A stretch of 35,726 nt of DNA, from assembly GCA_964633205.1 (NCBI GenBank), contig CAZWFN010000058.1, forward strand, positions 1 through 35,726, written 5' to 3'. Under the pieces are notes generated by a model. That model searched no databases. It had not been told where the DNA came from and was given only the letters and a program-made list of their open reading frames with translations. The stretch comes from CAYVQE01 sp964633205. GTDB taxonomy: Bacteria > Myxococcota > B64-G9. Shown here piece after piece: positions 1 through 9,888 of this stretch (positions are counted from its first letter, which is position 1; each line of letters opens with the position of its first letter). The position numbers and the translations under genes were made by a program.

Positions 1-527
1 GCCAGGTACTCGCCCAGCTTCCAGTAGGCCTTGTCCGGGAAGGTGAAGATCAGCGGCGCGATGCGGGCCCAGTCGGGCTGGCCGTCATCGAGCGCCTCCT
101 CGTCCACGTGCACCGCGGCCACCTCGCCGAAGTAGACCGTGTCGACCTTGAACCTGATCGACTGCACCACCCGGCACTCGGCCGTCATGCGGCAGGCCTG
201 GATCATGGGCGCGCCGGCCAACTCGCCGACGAAGGTCTCGAAGGCGACGCTCTTGTCCACCCGCGCTCCCGAGCGCAGCCCGCACCAGTCGGTGGCCGCC
301 ACCAGCTCGGGCCCGGGCAGGTTGAGGCTGAAGGCCCCGTGGGCCTCGATGCCCCGGCAGGTATGGTGATCCGGGTTCAGCCCGCAGGCCACCGTGGCCG
401 GATCGGCGTTGACCAGTCCGACGAAGGCGGCCGGCATGAAGTTGGCCTTGCCGTCGACCTCGGCACCGAGCAGCACCGTCGGCATGGGCACCACGAAGGG
501 CCCGGGTTCGATCTTCTTCTTGGCCAT
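1..527 (-). CDS. Flavin reductase-like (flavoredoxin family) protein, 3' end outside window
   Basis: About 175 residues are visible; the C-terminus runs off the left edge. The product starts MAKKKIEPGPFVVPMPTVLLG and contains the pattern of FMN-binding split-barrel flavin reductases: an early 'NFMPAAFVGLVNADP' segment, 'FSLNLPG', and a central 'DWCGLRSG' stretch. In this family the barrel binds FMN and uses reduced pyridine nucleotide or passes electrons to partner proteins; members in anaerobes are often annotated as flavoredoxins. The ATG at 525-527 is preceded by a GGAGGAAAA ribosome-binding site, which fixes the start. It reads away from the lipoprotein gene at 705. The family call is firm; the physiological partner cannot be told. 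Confidence 0.85.
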   Translation of the reverse strand, partial: MAKKKIEPGPFVVPMPTVLLGAEVDGKANFMPAAFVGLVNADPATVACGLNPDHHTCRGIEAHGAFSLNLPGPELVAATDWCGLRSGARVDKSVAFETFVGELAGAPMIQACRMTAECRVVQSIRFKVDTVYFGEVAAVHVDEEALDDGQPDWARIAPLIFTFPDKAYWKLGEYL

Positions 528-704
528 GTGCTTTTCCTCCCCAGCGGCCTCGATCGCCGCTTCGCCGCTCGACCTTAGCACAGACCGGCCCGGCCTGTCG
601 CCCCGGCCGGCTTCCCCCTCATCCTCCAACCAGGTCGCAGCGACCACCCCACCGCGACCGGCAGCCTCTTGTGCCGCATTTTGTCCGGCGCTAGAATCAT
701 CGGC

Positions 705-1937
<1,233 letters not shown>

Positions 1938-1955
1938 GCTGGATTGTCCTTGGAA

Positions 1956-1991
1956 GCTACCCCGCCCAGCGGAGGGTGCGGGCGGGGTAGC
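1956..1991. terminator. Perfect 12-bp inverted repeat between convergent genes
   Basis: GCTACCCCGCCC (1956-1967) pairs perfectly with GGGCGGGGTAGC (1980-1991) around a 12-nt loop. It lies between the stop of the lipoprotein gene (1937) and the stop of the convergent DUF35 gene (2003), so it can act as a bidirectional terminator. No T-run follows on either side, so intrinsic termination is not proven. Confidence 0.6.
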
Positions 1992-2002
1992 GGGGGATCG
2001 GC

Positions 2003-2593
2003 TCAGAAGCCGAAGCCTTCGGGCAGCGCGTCGGCCGGCGTTCCGTCCGGAACCCAGGACAGGTCCAGGATGGTGTAGGTGGGGTTGACGCGGCGGAAGA
2101 TGGGCACCACCCGCATGCCGATCTCGGGATCGCCGATAGCCAAATAGCTCATCAGGATGGTGGCCACGCCGTCGAACTCGATGTTGATGAACTTGATCGG
2201 CTTGTCGAGCACGTTGAAGGCCCCGGACCGCTCGCAGACCATGAAGGTGTGCACCTTGGCCGTCTTCTTGGCGACGTCGGTCATGTCGAACACGGTGTTC
2301 TTGCCCAGACAGTCGATGCAATGGATGCGGAAGGGCTGGTAGACGGTGCCCTTCAGGTCGCAGTCCGGGTTGTCGCAGCGGGTGGCCAGCAGCTTGCCCT
2401 GGCCCAGGCCTTCGAAGAAGGGGGCCTCGCCGCCGTAGGCGTGAATGTAGGTCATGTCGCGCGGGTTGGTTACCCCCATCAGCCGCCAGCCCTCGTCCGC
2501 GTTGCGGATGGGCATGTTGGGCGTGATGTGATGGAAGTCGCCCTTGAGCTTGTAGCGGTTGTTCTTGACCTGCACAGTGCCGTAAACGCTCAT
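2003..2593 (-). CDS. DUF35 Zn-ribbon/OB-fold protein, partner of the thiolase-like protein
   Basis: 196 aa. A zinc ribbon is visible as C73-x4-C78 and C92-x2-C95, followed by a beta-rich OB-fold region (about 105-185), the standard DUF35/DUF35_N arrangement. Proteins of this family bind thiolase-fold partners and shape the acyl-CoA site, for example BbsA with BbsB in anaerobic toluene breakdown and the DUF35 partners of Ltp2-type aldolases. The ATG at 2591-2593 has an AAGGAG site upstream and starts 11 nt after the stop of the thiolase-like gene, so the two form one operon. The substrate is not evident; the N-terminal 60 residues before the ribbon are longer than in minimal DUF35 proteins. 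Confidence 0.85.
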   Translation of the reverse strand: MSVYGTVQVKNNRYKLKGDFHHITPNMPIRNADEGWRLMGVTNPRDMTYIHAYGGEAPFFEGLGQGKLLATRCDNPDCDLKGTVYQPFRIHCIDCLGKNTVFDMTDVAKKTAKVHTFMVCERSGAFNVLDKPIKFINIEFDGVATILMSYLAIGDPEIGMRVVPIFRRVNPTYTILDLSWVPDGTPADALPEGFGF

Positions 2594-2604
2594 CGCTTGC
2601 TCCT

Positions 2605-4041
2605 TCAGGCCTTCTCGTCGACCAGGTGGTCGGGATCCATCAGGATGGTGGCCGTGACGTGCGAGCCCACCCCGGCGTGGCTGATGGCCAGCCCGCGCCG
2701 GGCGTCCTCGACCTGCAGGTCGGTCCAGTCCTGCGGCTTCTGCCGGCCGTAGCGCCGCCAGCGCTGCTCGTCACCGTGGATCTCGGCCCAGCGCTTCCAG
2801 ATGTGACTGGCCACCTCGAAGGTCTGCATGATGCCGGTGGCGCCCACCGCGTGCATGCAGCCGATCAGCCCGCCCGACAGGTTGGACGGCAGCTTGCCCG
2901 GCTTCTTGGTCTTGGGGTTGATGTGGTAGCAGTCGCCCGACTCGACGTAGTCGCGCCCCTCGCCGTAGGGCCGCACCCCGATGTCCTCGTAGGTCTGCAC
3001 GTCGCTGATGGTGAAGGCGTCGTGCAGCTCGAGCAGGTCGAGGTCCTCGGTCGGATCCTGGATGCCGGTCATGCCGTAGGCGTAGTAGGCGGCCATGCGC
3101 GCGGCCAGAAAACCGGTGAAGCCCGGGTAGCGGTCGCCGCCCGGGAAACGCTCGGCCAGGTCCTGGTACTGGTCGGCGCTCTCGTGCGGCAGCAGCGGGA
3201 TGTCCATGTCCAGCCGGTCCGCCGGGCGCAGGGTGTGCGAGCCGGCCGAGACCCACACCCGCAGCGGCTTGTTGTTCGTGCCGGCGGTGAGCTTTTGGGC
3301 CGTGTCCTCGTCGCACAGGATGGCGCAGGCCGCGCCCACGCTCATCAGGCAGCAGTCGAGCGCGCGCAGCGGGTAGGCCACCACCGGCGAGTTGAGCACG
3401 TCGTCGACCGTGATGTCCATCGGCGCCTGGGCGTACGGGTTGTGGCGCGCGTAACCGTGGTGCTTGACCGCAATCTCGGCCAGGGTGCGGCGGAAGGATT
3501 CCTCCTCCTTGCCGAAGACCTGCCAGTACTTCTGGGCCATGACGGCGTAGTAGCCGGTGTAGATGTGGCCCAGCGGACTCTCCCAGTCCTTGTCGGCGGC
3601 GCAGGAGATCAGGAAGTTGCCCTCGTCGGTGGGCACCTCGTCCATGCGCTCCCAGCCCATGGCCAGGGTGCAGTCGGAGTAGCCGGAGGCCACCGCCTTG
3701 AAGGCCTCCCACAGGGTCGAGCCGCCGGTGGCGCCGCCGGTCTTGACACCGATGTTGCCCAGCGGATCGAGGCCCAGCCTATCGTGGATGACCGCCTCGC
3801 CCAGCAGCTGGTCGCCGAAGTGATCGGCGAAATGCCCGTAGTAGCAGGAGTGGATGAAGCTCTTGAGCTCGGCCGGGGTCTTGTCGATGAGCGCGGCCGC
3901 GTCGGTCAGCGCATCGATGCACAGCTCCTCGGTGCGCTTGTCCGGCATGGCCCGATCGAACTTCGACTGGCCCGCGGTGACGAGGTAGACCGGCCTCGAC
4001 ATCTTGGGAATCTTGAGTTGCTGCTCGCTGAACTTGATCAT
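2605..4041 (-). CDS. Thiolase-fold protein (SCP-x/Ltp2-like), nucleophilic Cys position is Gly
   Basis: 478 aa; ATG at 4039-4041 with an AGGAGG site 4 nt upstream. The thiolase fold shows in the LELHDAF motif, the GCMHAVGATG motif (His397) and the C-terminal ISHAGVGSHVTATIL strand. The segment that in SCP-x thiolases reads like ACASGG here reads GGATGG, so the acyl-accepting Cys would be Gly103. The second catalytic Cys region near the C-terminus also lacks Cys. Such Cys-less thiolase relatives paired with DUF35 proteins include the Ltp2-type retro-aldolases that cleave steroid side-chain acyl-CoAs. I infer C-C lyase or condensing chemistry on an acyl-CoA rather than classic thiolysis. First gene of the DUF35 operon. 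Confidence 0.85.
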   Translation of the reverse strand: MIKFSEQQLKIPKMSRPVYLVTAGQSKFDRAMPDKRTEELCIDALTDAAALIDKTPAELKSFIHSCYYGHFADHFGDQLLGEAVIHDRLGLDPLGNIGVKTGGATGGSTLWEAFKAVASGYSDCTLAMGWERMDEVPTDEGNFLISCAADKDWESPLGHIYTGYYAVMAQKYWQVFGKEEESFRRTLAEIAVKHHGYARHNPYAQAPMDITVDDVLNSPVVAYPLRALDCCLMSVGAACAILCDEDTAQKLTAGTNNKPLRVWVSAGSHTLRPADRLDMDIPLLPHESADQYQDLAERFPGGDRYPGFTGFLAARMAAYYAYGMTGIQDPTEDLDLLELHDAFTISDVQTYEDIGVRPYGEGRDYVESGDCYHINPKTKKPGKLPSNLSGGLIGCMHAVGATGIMQTFEVASHIWKRWAEIHGDEQRWRRYGRQKPQDWTDLQVEDARRGLAISHAGVGSHVTATILMDPDHLVDEKA

Positions 4042-4327
4042 GAAGCCTCCTCACTACGGAATGCGCGGCCCCCACAGGGCCTGATTGAAGCGCACCCGGA
4101 ATCCGATGGGCGCGCGCCGATAGCGGTTCCCTGCACTGGGCCCGGAGACTAGCACCCGGCACGCCGGACGAATAAGGCCAAACCCCCTTTTGCCACCGCA
4201 ATACCGCTATCGCTACCGCTCTGCCGCCGACAGGGCATCCGCATGATCTACATGGACAGCCGCTGCACTTGGAGGTGCCGGACAGAGCCAATCCTTCGCC
4301 GCCCATGCCCTCGTGCTGCAACGCTGC
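4042..4327. other. Intergenic region upstream of the thiolase-like operon
   Basis: This stretch must hold the promoter of the leftward thiolase/DUF35 operon; I could not pick out convincing -35/-10 boxes. Apart from a run of short ACCGC-rich repeats around 4194-4226 and several shadow frames, I see no gene, RNA or terminator here. Confidence 0.4.
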
Positions 4328-4534
4328 TCAGAGCGATAAGAACCAGTGGATGCAGATGGTGTTGATCTGCTGGTAGTAAACCGAGCAGTGGGGCCGGTCG
4401 GGATACGGGGTGTGGACGCAGTCGTGGCCGTCGTCGCTGTCGAGCAGCGCGCACAACCCGGCATAGGGGGCGGCCGGGACGATGTCCTCGTCGCAGCGCT
4501 CCACCGTGTCGGCCCACGAGCCGCCTTCGGTCAC
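4328..4534 (-). CDS. Possible small Cys-rich ORF or gene remnant just after jetD
   Basis: 68 aa from a GTG at 4532-4534, but the frame is open back to the jetD stop at 4580-4582 and is the same frame as jetD. The extended product (starting about GVTADDFAVAHW) has five Cys and an aromatic, hydrophobic tail (ending WFLSL). It resembles the C-terminal part of a secreted Cys-rich protein such as others in this window, but no start with a good ribosome-binding site is present. It may be a remnant left when the Wadjet operon was inserted, a jetD extension lost by a stop codon, or chance. No family recognised. Confidence 0.3.
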   Translation of the reverse strand: MTEGGSWADTVERCDEDIVPAAPYAGLCALLDSDDGHDCVHTPYPDRPHCSVYYQQINTICIHWFLSL

Positions 4535-4579
4535 CAGCTTCCAGTGGGCGACCGCGAAGTCGTCCGCCGTGACGCCTCC

Positions 4580-5836
4580 TCAGCCCAGCCACCCCAACAG
4601 CTCGTCCAGCACGTCTTCTTCGTAGATGACCCGATCGGACTGTTGCATGGCTGTGGACAGGTCGGGATCCCAGGCGGCCATAACGGGTCTGCCGCTCAGG
4701 GGGGCGGTGGGTTGGATGCGGTCGACGGCGGCCTGGTAGTGGCGGCGGTCGTAGGCCCAGGGGGTGGTTTGGGGGCGGGCGGCCAGCAAGTTGGCGATGC
4801 GGATGCCGCCCCAGTCGAAGTCGCAATGGAAACGGATTCGGCTTCCGCCGCGGGCCAGCCCATCGAGCAGCTCCCAGACCGCCACCGAGGGCACACCCTG
4901 GGTACAGACCAGCGGCGCGCAATCGGGGCCGAGGCGATCGGCGGCCGCGGCCACCAGCGAGGGGTTCTCGCAGACGAAGACGGTTCGCCGGCCGGCGGTC
5001 GTGACCGGCTGGCGGGCCAGCTCGCGCAGCGTGATGCGGCGCGGCTCGCCGGCCGCGGCGGCCTGGCGCAGGTGGCGGGCCAGCAGAGCATCGCCGGCGG
5101 GCACGAGCCCCAGCACCAGCACGTCGGAAGACAGCGGATCGCACAGCACGCCCACCGCCGCCCAAAGTCGGCGCCGCCCGGCCGCCGTGGCCGGCAACGC
5201 CGACAGCCCTTTCAGGTGAACGCAGGCCCGCAACACCAGCCCGGCCAGCGGCCGGCCGTCGTCCAGCGCATGGGGGTCGCCGGTGGCGCCGGCCGCCAAC
5301 ACCGCCAGCGGGACACCGGCGGCCGGCAGCCCACCGACAAGCTCGAGCACCTGCTCCAACACCGCTGGCGGCGGGCGTTCGAGGGCCTTGGCGGCGCGGG
5401 TCAACAGCCCGCCGCGGCGCAGCTCGCCCAGCCAGGCGGCCAGCTCCGGCCGCGCGCGCACCGCGGGATGCTCCCGGGCGGCGGCCCACATCTTTGCCAC
5501 CGCCTCGCGCTCGGCGCGCTGCTCGGCCGCCCGATCGCGCAGCGGGCCCCCCAGCGCCTCGAGCACCGCCGGTAGATCGGCACCGACCCGGCTGTGGCGC
5601 AGCGCTCGATCCAGATCGGCTAGCACCACCCGCGCCCGGCCTTCGGGCACCCGGCTCAGGCCAAGCAAGCCGGCCAGGGCCGCGGCCTCTTCGTCCGACA
5701 GCCCGGTCACCGTCACCGATCGGGCCGCCGCCCCGGCGGCGGCCTCGAGCCGGCGGCGCACGGCCGCGAACAGCTTGCGGTAGGCCGGCCCCGCCAACAG
5801 GCGCCGGATGCGCGCCGCATCGGTCTGCGGGCTCAC
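4580..5836 (-). CDS. jetD: Wadjet JetD: DUF2399/Toprim nuclease subunit (TIGR02679 type)
   Basis: 418 aa from a GTG at 5834-5836 whose last bases overlap the jetC stop (GTGA); a GTG-start reading is favoured over the longer frame to 5872 because every other junction in the operon is a 4-nt overlap. The C-terminal third is a Toprim-like nuclease domain: VFVCENP (Glu290) is the metal-binding Glu strand and HCDFDWGG (Asp339, Asp341) the DxD motif shared with topoisomerase VI A/Spo11. The rest is a helical Ala/Leu/Arg-rich arm that in the family contacts DNA and the SMC core. JetD is the endonuclease that cuts closed circular plasmid DNA after the SMC motor has extruded it. All expected metal ligands are present, so I expect it to be active. 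Confidence 0.9.
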   Translation of the reverse strand: MSPQTDAARIRRLLAGPAYRKLFAAVRRRLEAAAGAAARSVTVTGLSDEEAAALAGLLGLSRVPEGRARVVLADLDRALRHSRVGADLPAVLEALGGPLRDRAAEQRAEREAVAKMWAAAREHPAVRARPELAAWLGELRRGGLLTRAAKALERPPPAVLEQVLELVGGLPAAGVPLAVLAAGATGDPHALDDGRPLAGLVLRACVHLKGLSALPATAAGRRRLWAAVGVLCDPLSSDVLVLGLVPAGDALLARHLRQAAAAGEPRRITLRELARQPVTTAGRRTVFVCENPSLVAAAADRLGPDCAPLVCTQGVPSVAVWELLDGLARGGSRIRFHCDFDWGGIRIANLLAARPQTTPWAYDRRHYQAAVDRIQPTAPLSGRPVMAAWDPDLSTAMQQSDRVIYEEDVLDELLGWLG

Positions 5837-8800
5837 GCCGCCCCCAGCTCGTGGATGGAAGCGCCGTCCCACAGGAAGTGGTCGGCATAGACCCCGCGCA
5901 GGCCCGGCTCACGGGCCAGGTGGTAGGTCGACAGCCCGTCGAGCTCGCCGTAGAAGCCCCACTCCTCGTGCGAGGTCATGATGAAGTCCAGGTCGAAGTG
6001 CACCAGCAACCCCATCAGCTGGGCGCGCATCTCGCGATCGATGCCGGCGAAGGCCTCGTCCAACGCGATCAGACGGGCTGCGCACGGGCCGGCTGATTCG
6101 TAGAACGCAGCCGTGGCGGCGAACAACGGCATGTGCAACATCACCGCTTTCTGGCCGCCGGAGCCGGCCCCATGGGCCTTGCGCGTCAGCGGCCGCCAGC
6201 CCTTGCCGTCCTTCTTGAACTCGATGGTGAACCGAAACCAGCCGCGGTAATCGAGCACCCCGGCCATGCGTTCGGCCAAGGAGCCGCGCTGCTCCACGTG
6301 CCGCGCCTCGTCCAGCCGGTCGCGCAGAAAAGCGGCCAGGGTGTGGCGGTTGTCGCTGGTCAACAGCTCGCCGGCGCGCAGCATCAGCCCGATGGCCTGC
6401 TCGGTGCCGGCCGGCGCCTCCGGGGTGGCCTTCCAGCCGAGCCGCAGCACCATGCCCGAGGCGGTCGGCCGCCGGGCGAGCTGGGCGTTCATCCGCTCCA
6501 CCAGCTCGTGGGCGGTGCGCAGCCGGCCCTGCAGGTGCTCGTGGGTCTCGCCCGATAGAAAGGACTCGAACAGCTCCATCTCCTCGGCAGCGAGCAAGCG
6601 TTCGCGTTCGGCCAGCTCGCGCTCGATCTGGCCGACCAGCTCCGGGACCGCCAGCGGCCGCGCGTTCCAGCTCGCCTCGACCTCGAGCAGCCCTCCCGCC
6701 CGCCGGGCCGCCAGCCGGATGTCGGGCGGCAGCTCGCGCTGGCATTGCTGCAAGGCTTGCGCGACCTCGTTCTCGCGTTTCTCGGCGGCTTCCGGGCCGC
6801 TGGCGACATGGCCGGTGGCCTCCAGCACCCGGCGGCTGTGGCCCAGGGTGTCGGTCAGGCTCCAGTCCTCCGGCGGGCCGTGGCCGACGTCCAGCTCGAT
6901 GATCGCCAGCAGGCCGCGGCCGGCGAAGCGCAGCATGGCCGTGGCCGCCGCCTCGCGCTCGAGCTCGGCCGCGGCGACGGCCTCCCCGGCGGCGGCCAGG
7001 GATGTCTCGGCCCCGCCCAGCGTCCGGTTGATCTCGTCCTTTCGCGCGGCCAGCTGTTCGAGCCCGGCAGCCTGCCGGCTGCGTTCCTCGCGCACCGCGG
7101 TCAGCTCCAGCAGCAGCTGCTCGCGGGTGGCCCCGGACTGCTCGCGCAGGGTGGCCACGATCGCCCGCGCCCGGACCAGCTCCTGCCGCGCCTGCTCGGC
7201 CTCCCGCGCGGTCGACGCATGGCGGGCCTCCAGGTCGTCGCGATCGCGTTCCAGCTCCGCGAACCGGCCGCGCTGCTCGGCCAGCTGCAGCGCCCGCTGG
7301 ATGGCCGCCGTCGCCCGCTCGCGGAATCGCTCGCCGAGCCGGCCGAGCTCGGCCGGCCGATCCTTCCAGGCCGCCAGGCCCAGCTCCACCGCCGCGGCAT
7401 CCCGCCGCGCCAGCTCTCCGGCGAGCCGCTCCTCGGTGGCCAGGTGGTCCTGCGCCAAACGCTGGTGCTCCGCCCGCGCCAGCTCCACCCGCTCGAGCGC
7501 GTCGGCCAGGCGGGCCTCGAGCCGATCGACGGCCTGTCCGCCGGGCCGCTCCTCGATGGCCGCCTCGACCGCGTCCCAGGTCCGCTCGGCCGCAGCCTGC
7601 CGCTCGCCGGCCGCAGCCGCCTCGCTCTCGGCGGCCGCGATCCGCTCGGCCAGCTCCTCGATGCGGCGCCGGCGGGCGGCGGCCCGCTCGCCGGCACCGA
7701 TCCACTCGGCCCGCTGCTTGCTGTTCCTGCCCGCCAGCGGCCCCGAGCGAAAACGCCCATCGGTGGCGATGGTGCAGCCGGGCGCCGCGTTTTCCGCACC
7801 GGGATCCAATTCATCGTCCAGGCCGATGCCGGCCAGCAGGCGCCGGATGCTGTCCGCGGCCACCCCCGCCCGCGGCGCCGGCCGCAGAACCTGGTCCAGC
7901 CCGCCGCCCGCGGCCGGCAAGCCGGCCCGCAGCAGCACCTCCCGGGTGTCTGACGCCAGGACCTCGCCGGCCGGCCCAACCCATGCGTCCAGGATGCCGG
8001 CGGCCTCCAGCGCGGCCTCGATGCCGGCGCGCTGCTGTGGTCCGAGGTCGGGATCGAACTCGCACAGCAGGTAGAAAGGCGCTCCGGGGCGGCGCGGATC
8101 GCGCTTGGAGCGCCAGGCCGGCGGCGTGGGGGCGACGTGATCCATCTCGGCCAGCAGCTCCCGCTCCTGCTCCAGCGCCCGCACCCGCTCTTCGGCCCGC
8201 CGCCGCCCCAGGCCGGCCTCGGTCCGCTCCGCATCCAGCGCGGCCCGCCGACGCCGGCCGGCCTCCACCAGGACCTCGTCGATGGCGGCTGGATCCGAAG
8301 CCGCGGCCACCTGGCCGGCCGGTCCCTCACCGGCCGCGATCGGATCGGCGGCCAACCAGTCGAGCGCGGCCTGGCGCAGCGCGGCGACCGCGGCCTCGCG
8401 TTGGCGCTGCAGCGAGGTGGCGCTGTGCTGCGCCGAGCGCAGGTCCTCGGCGCGGTCTTGCAGCCGCTCCGCCGCCCGCTCCACGGCCGCCCGCGCCTCG
8501 GCCACCCCGCCCCCGAGCGCCTGCAGCCGTTCAATCGCTTCGCGTCGGGCCCGCAGCAAGGGCTCCAGCGCGGCCCCGGCGTCCTCGGCACGCCCGGCAT
8601 CCGCCAGCTCGAGCACAGCCTCGGCGCCGTCGGCCAGCGCCGCCGCCCGGGCCGCTTGCCGCGCTGTTCGCGCCGCCGCCTCGAACCCGCGGGCGCCGCT
8701 GCTCAGCTCTTCTCCGGCCCGCTGGAGCTGTTCCCGCTTGCGTTCGGAGTTCTCCTTGTCGGCCTGCGCCCGGTTGGCCGCCTCGTCGGCCCGGCCGGCG

Positions 8801-9888
8801 CAGCGGTCGGCCTCGCGCTCGGCCTCGTCGAGCTGCTGCACCGAGCGGTAGGCCTCCGAGCCCTGCAGCGCCTCGCGCCGCGCGTCGAGCTCAGCCAGCC
8901 GGTCGGCGGTCGCGGCCAGCTCGGTCCGACAGGCATCCATCCGCGTCCGGGCATCCGCCAGCGCCTCGGCGGCCCGCCGCTGCTCGCCGCGCCTCTTCTG
9001 ATAAGCGCTGTCGGCCGCGGTCATGGCGGCCGCCCGGCTGCGGGCCAGACCGGCCACGTAGCGGGCGTAGACGTCCAGAAACGCGGTCGCGGCCCGGCCG
9101 GTGCGCACCAGCTCGTCGCGTTCGGCGCGGTCGCGATCCAGCCGCTGGAAGCCCTCGGCCAGCCGGCCGATCACCCCCGGGTCGAGCGGCGGCAGGCTGG
9201 CGCTCAAGATGGCCGACAGCTCGCTCGGCTGGAGCTGCTTCGACAGCTGCGGCCGCCGGAGCTGCAGCAGGGTCTCGACCAGCGCGTCGTACTGCTCCGC
9301 GGGCAGGTCGAACAGGATCTTGTTCACCTGCTGGCGATACTCGGTGCCGCGCCGCAGCAAGCGGCCCTGATCGCCCAGCGCCTCTTCGAGCGCCTTGCGC
9401 GACAGGGGCCGGCGCCCCGAATCGAGGGTGTGGAAATCCAGATCGGGCCGCAGCCCGGTGATGAAGTAATCGACCTCGAGGGTGGTGTCCGAGCGCTTGG
9501 CCCGCAGCCGAGCGCCGAGCGTACAGAACTCGCATTCTTCGTCGAGCCGGCGGCCGAGCTCCAGCCAGACGAAGCCGACGCTGACCTGGACCTGTTGCGG
9601 CGTCTCCTCGTTGATCAGGTTCCACCGCATCTGGCGCGAGGTGGAGCCGAAGGGATCCAGGCGGCTGGGCGCCAGGCTGCCGTCGAGCAGGAAGGGCAGC
9701 AGCACCTCGAGCACCTTCGACTTGCCGCTCTCGTTGCGTCCCCGCAGCATCAGGTGGCCGCGGTGGAATGCGAATCGCTGGCTGTCGTACTCCCAGATGT
9801 TCTCCAGCCCGGCCCGCAGCAGCTGCCAGCGCAGGTGGTCCGGCTGCGGCAGCTCGGCCGGCGGCGCTGTCGCGCTCGTGTCCATCAT
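5833..9888 (-). CDS. jetC: Wadjet JetC: SMC/MukB-like ATPase (TIGR02680 type)
   Basis: 1351 aa. The start is one of two adjacent ATGs (9886-9888, 9883-9885); the first overlaps the jetB TGA. Walker A is GRNESGKS at 50-57, the ABC signature GSGGQ begins at about 1242 and Walker B RLIALDEAF lies at about 1272-1280 with the catalytic Asp-Glu pair. Between the head halves run about 900 residues of Ala/Glu/Arg heptad coiled coil, broken near 620-760 by a globular insert rich in Gly and Pro that fits the hinge position. This is the DNA-loop-extruding motor of Wadjet; TIGR02680 members are about this long. It is the third gene of a four-gene operon and ends in the GTGA overlap with jetD. Confidence 0.93.
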   Translation of the reverse strand: MMDTSATAPPAELPQPDHLRWQLLRAGLENIWEYDSQRFAFHRGHLMLRGRNESGKSKVLEVLLPFLLDGSLAPSRLDPFGSTSRQMRWNLINEETPQQVQVSVGFVWLELGRRLDEECEFCTLGARLRAKRSDTTLEVDYFITGLRPDLDFHTLDSGRRPLSRKALEEALGDQGRLLRRGTEYRQQVNKILFDLPAEQYDALVETLLQLRRPQLSKQLQPSELSAILSASLPPLDPGVIGRLAEGFQRLDRDRAERDELVRTGRAATAFLDVYARYVAGLARSRAAAMTAADSAYQKRRGEQRRAAEALADARTRMDACRTELAATADRLAELDARREALQGSEAYRSVQQLDEAEREADRCAGRADEAANRAQADKENSERKREQLQRAGEELSSGARGFEAAARTARQAARAAALADGAEAVLELADAGRAEDAGAALEPLLRARREAIERLQALGGGVAEARAAVERAAERLQDRAEDLRSAQHSATSLQRQREAAVAALRQAALDWLAADPIAAGEGPAGQVAAASDPAAIDEVLVEAGRRRRAALDAERTEAGLGRRRAEERVRALEQERELLAEMDHVAPTPPAWRSKRDPRRPGAPFYLLCEFDPDLGPQQRAGIEAALEAAGILDAWVGPAGEVLASDTREVLLRAGLPAAGGGLDQVLRPAPRAGVAADSIRRLLAGIGLDDELDPGAENAAPGCTIATDGRFRSGPLAGRNSKQRAEWIGAGERAAARRRRIEELAERIAAAESEAAAAGERQAAAERTWDAVEAAIEERPGGQAVDRLEARLADALERVELARAEHQRLAQDHLATEERLAGELARRDAAAVELGLAAWKDRPAELGRLGERFRERATAAIQRALQLAEQRGRFAELERDRDDLEARHASTAREAEQARQELVRARAIVATLREQSGATREQLLLELTAVREERSRQAAGLEQLAARKDEINRTLGGAETSLAAAGEAVAAAELEREAAATAMLRFAGRGLLAIIELDVGHGPPEDWSLTDTLGHSRRVLEATGHVASGPEAAEKRENEVAQALQQCQRELPPDIRLAARRAGGLLEVEASWNARPLAVPELVGQIERELAERERLLAAEEMELFESFLSGETHEHLQGRLRTAHELVERMNAQLARRPTASGMVLRLGWKATPEAPAGTEQAIGLMLRAGELLTSDNRHTLAAFLRDRLDEARHVEQRGSLAERMAGVLDYRGWFRFTIEFKKDGKGWRPLTRKAHGAGSGGQKAVMLHMPLFAATAAFYESAGPCAARLIALDEAFAGIDREMRAQLMGLLVHFDLDFIMTSHEEWGFYGELDGLSTYHLAREPGLRGVYADHFLWDGASIHELGAA

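Noticed and set aside
4248..5912. 554-codon minus-strand frame overlapping jetD
   Set aside because: Different frame from jetD, Arg/Gly/Ala-rich without folds; jetD with Toprim motifs is the real gene.
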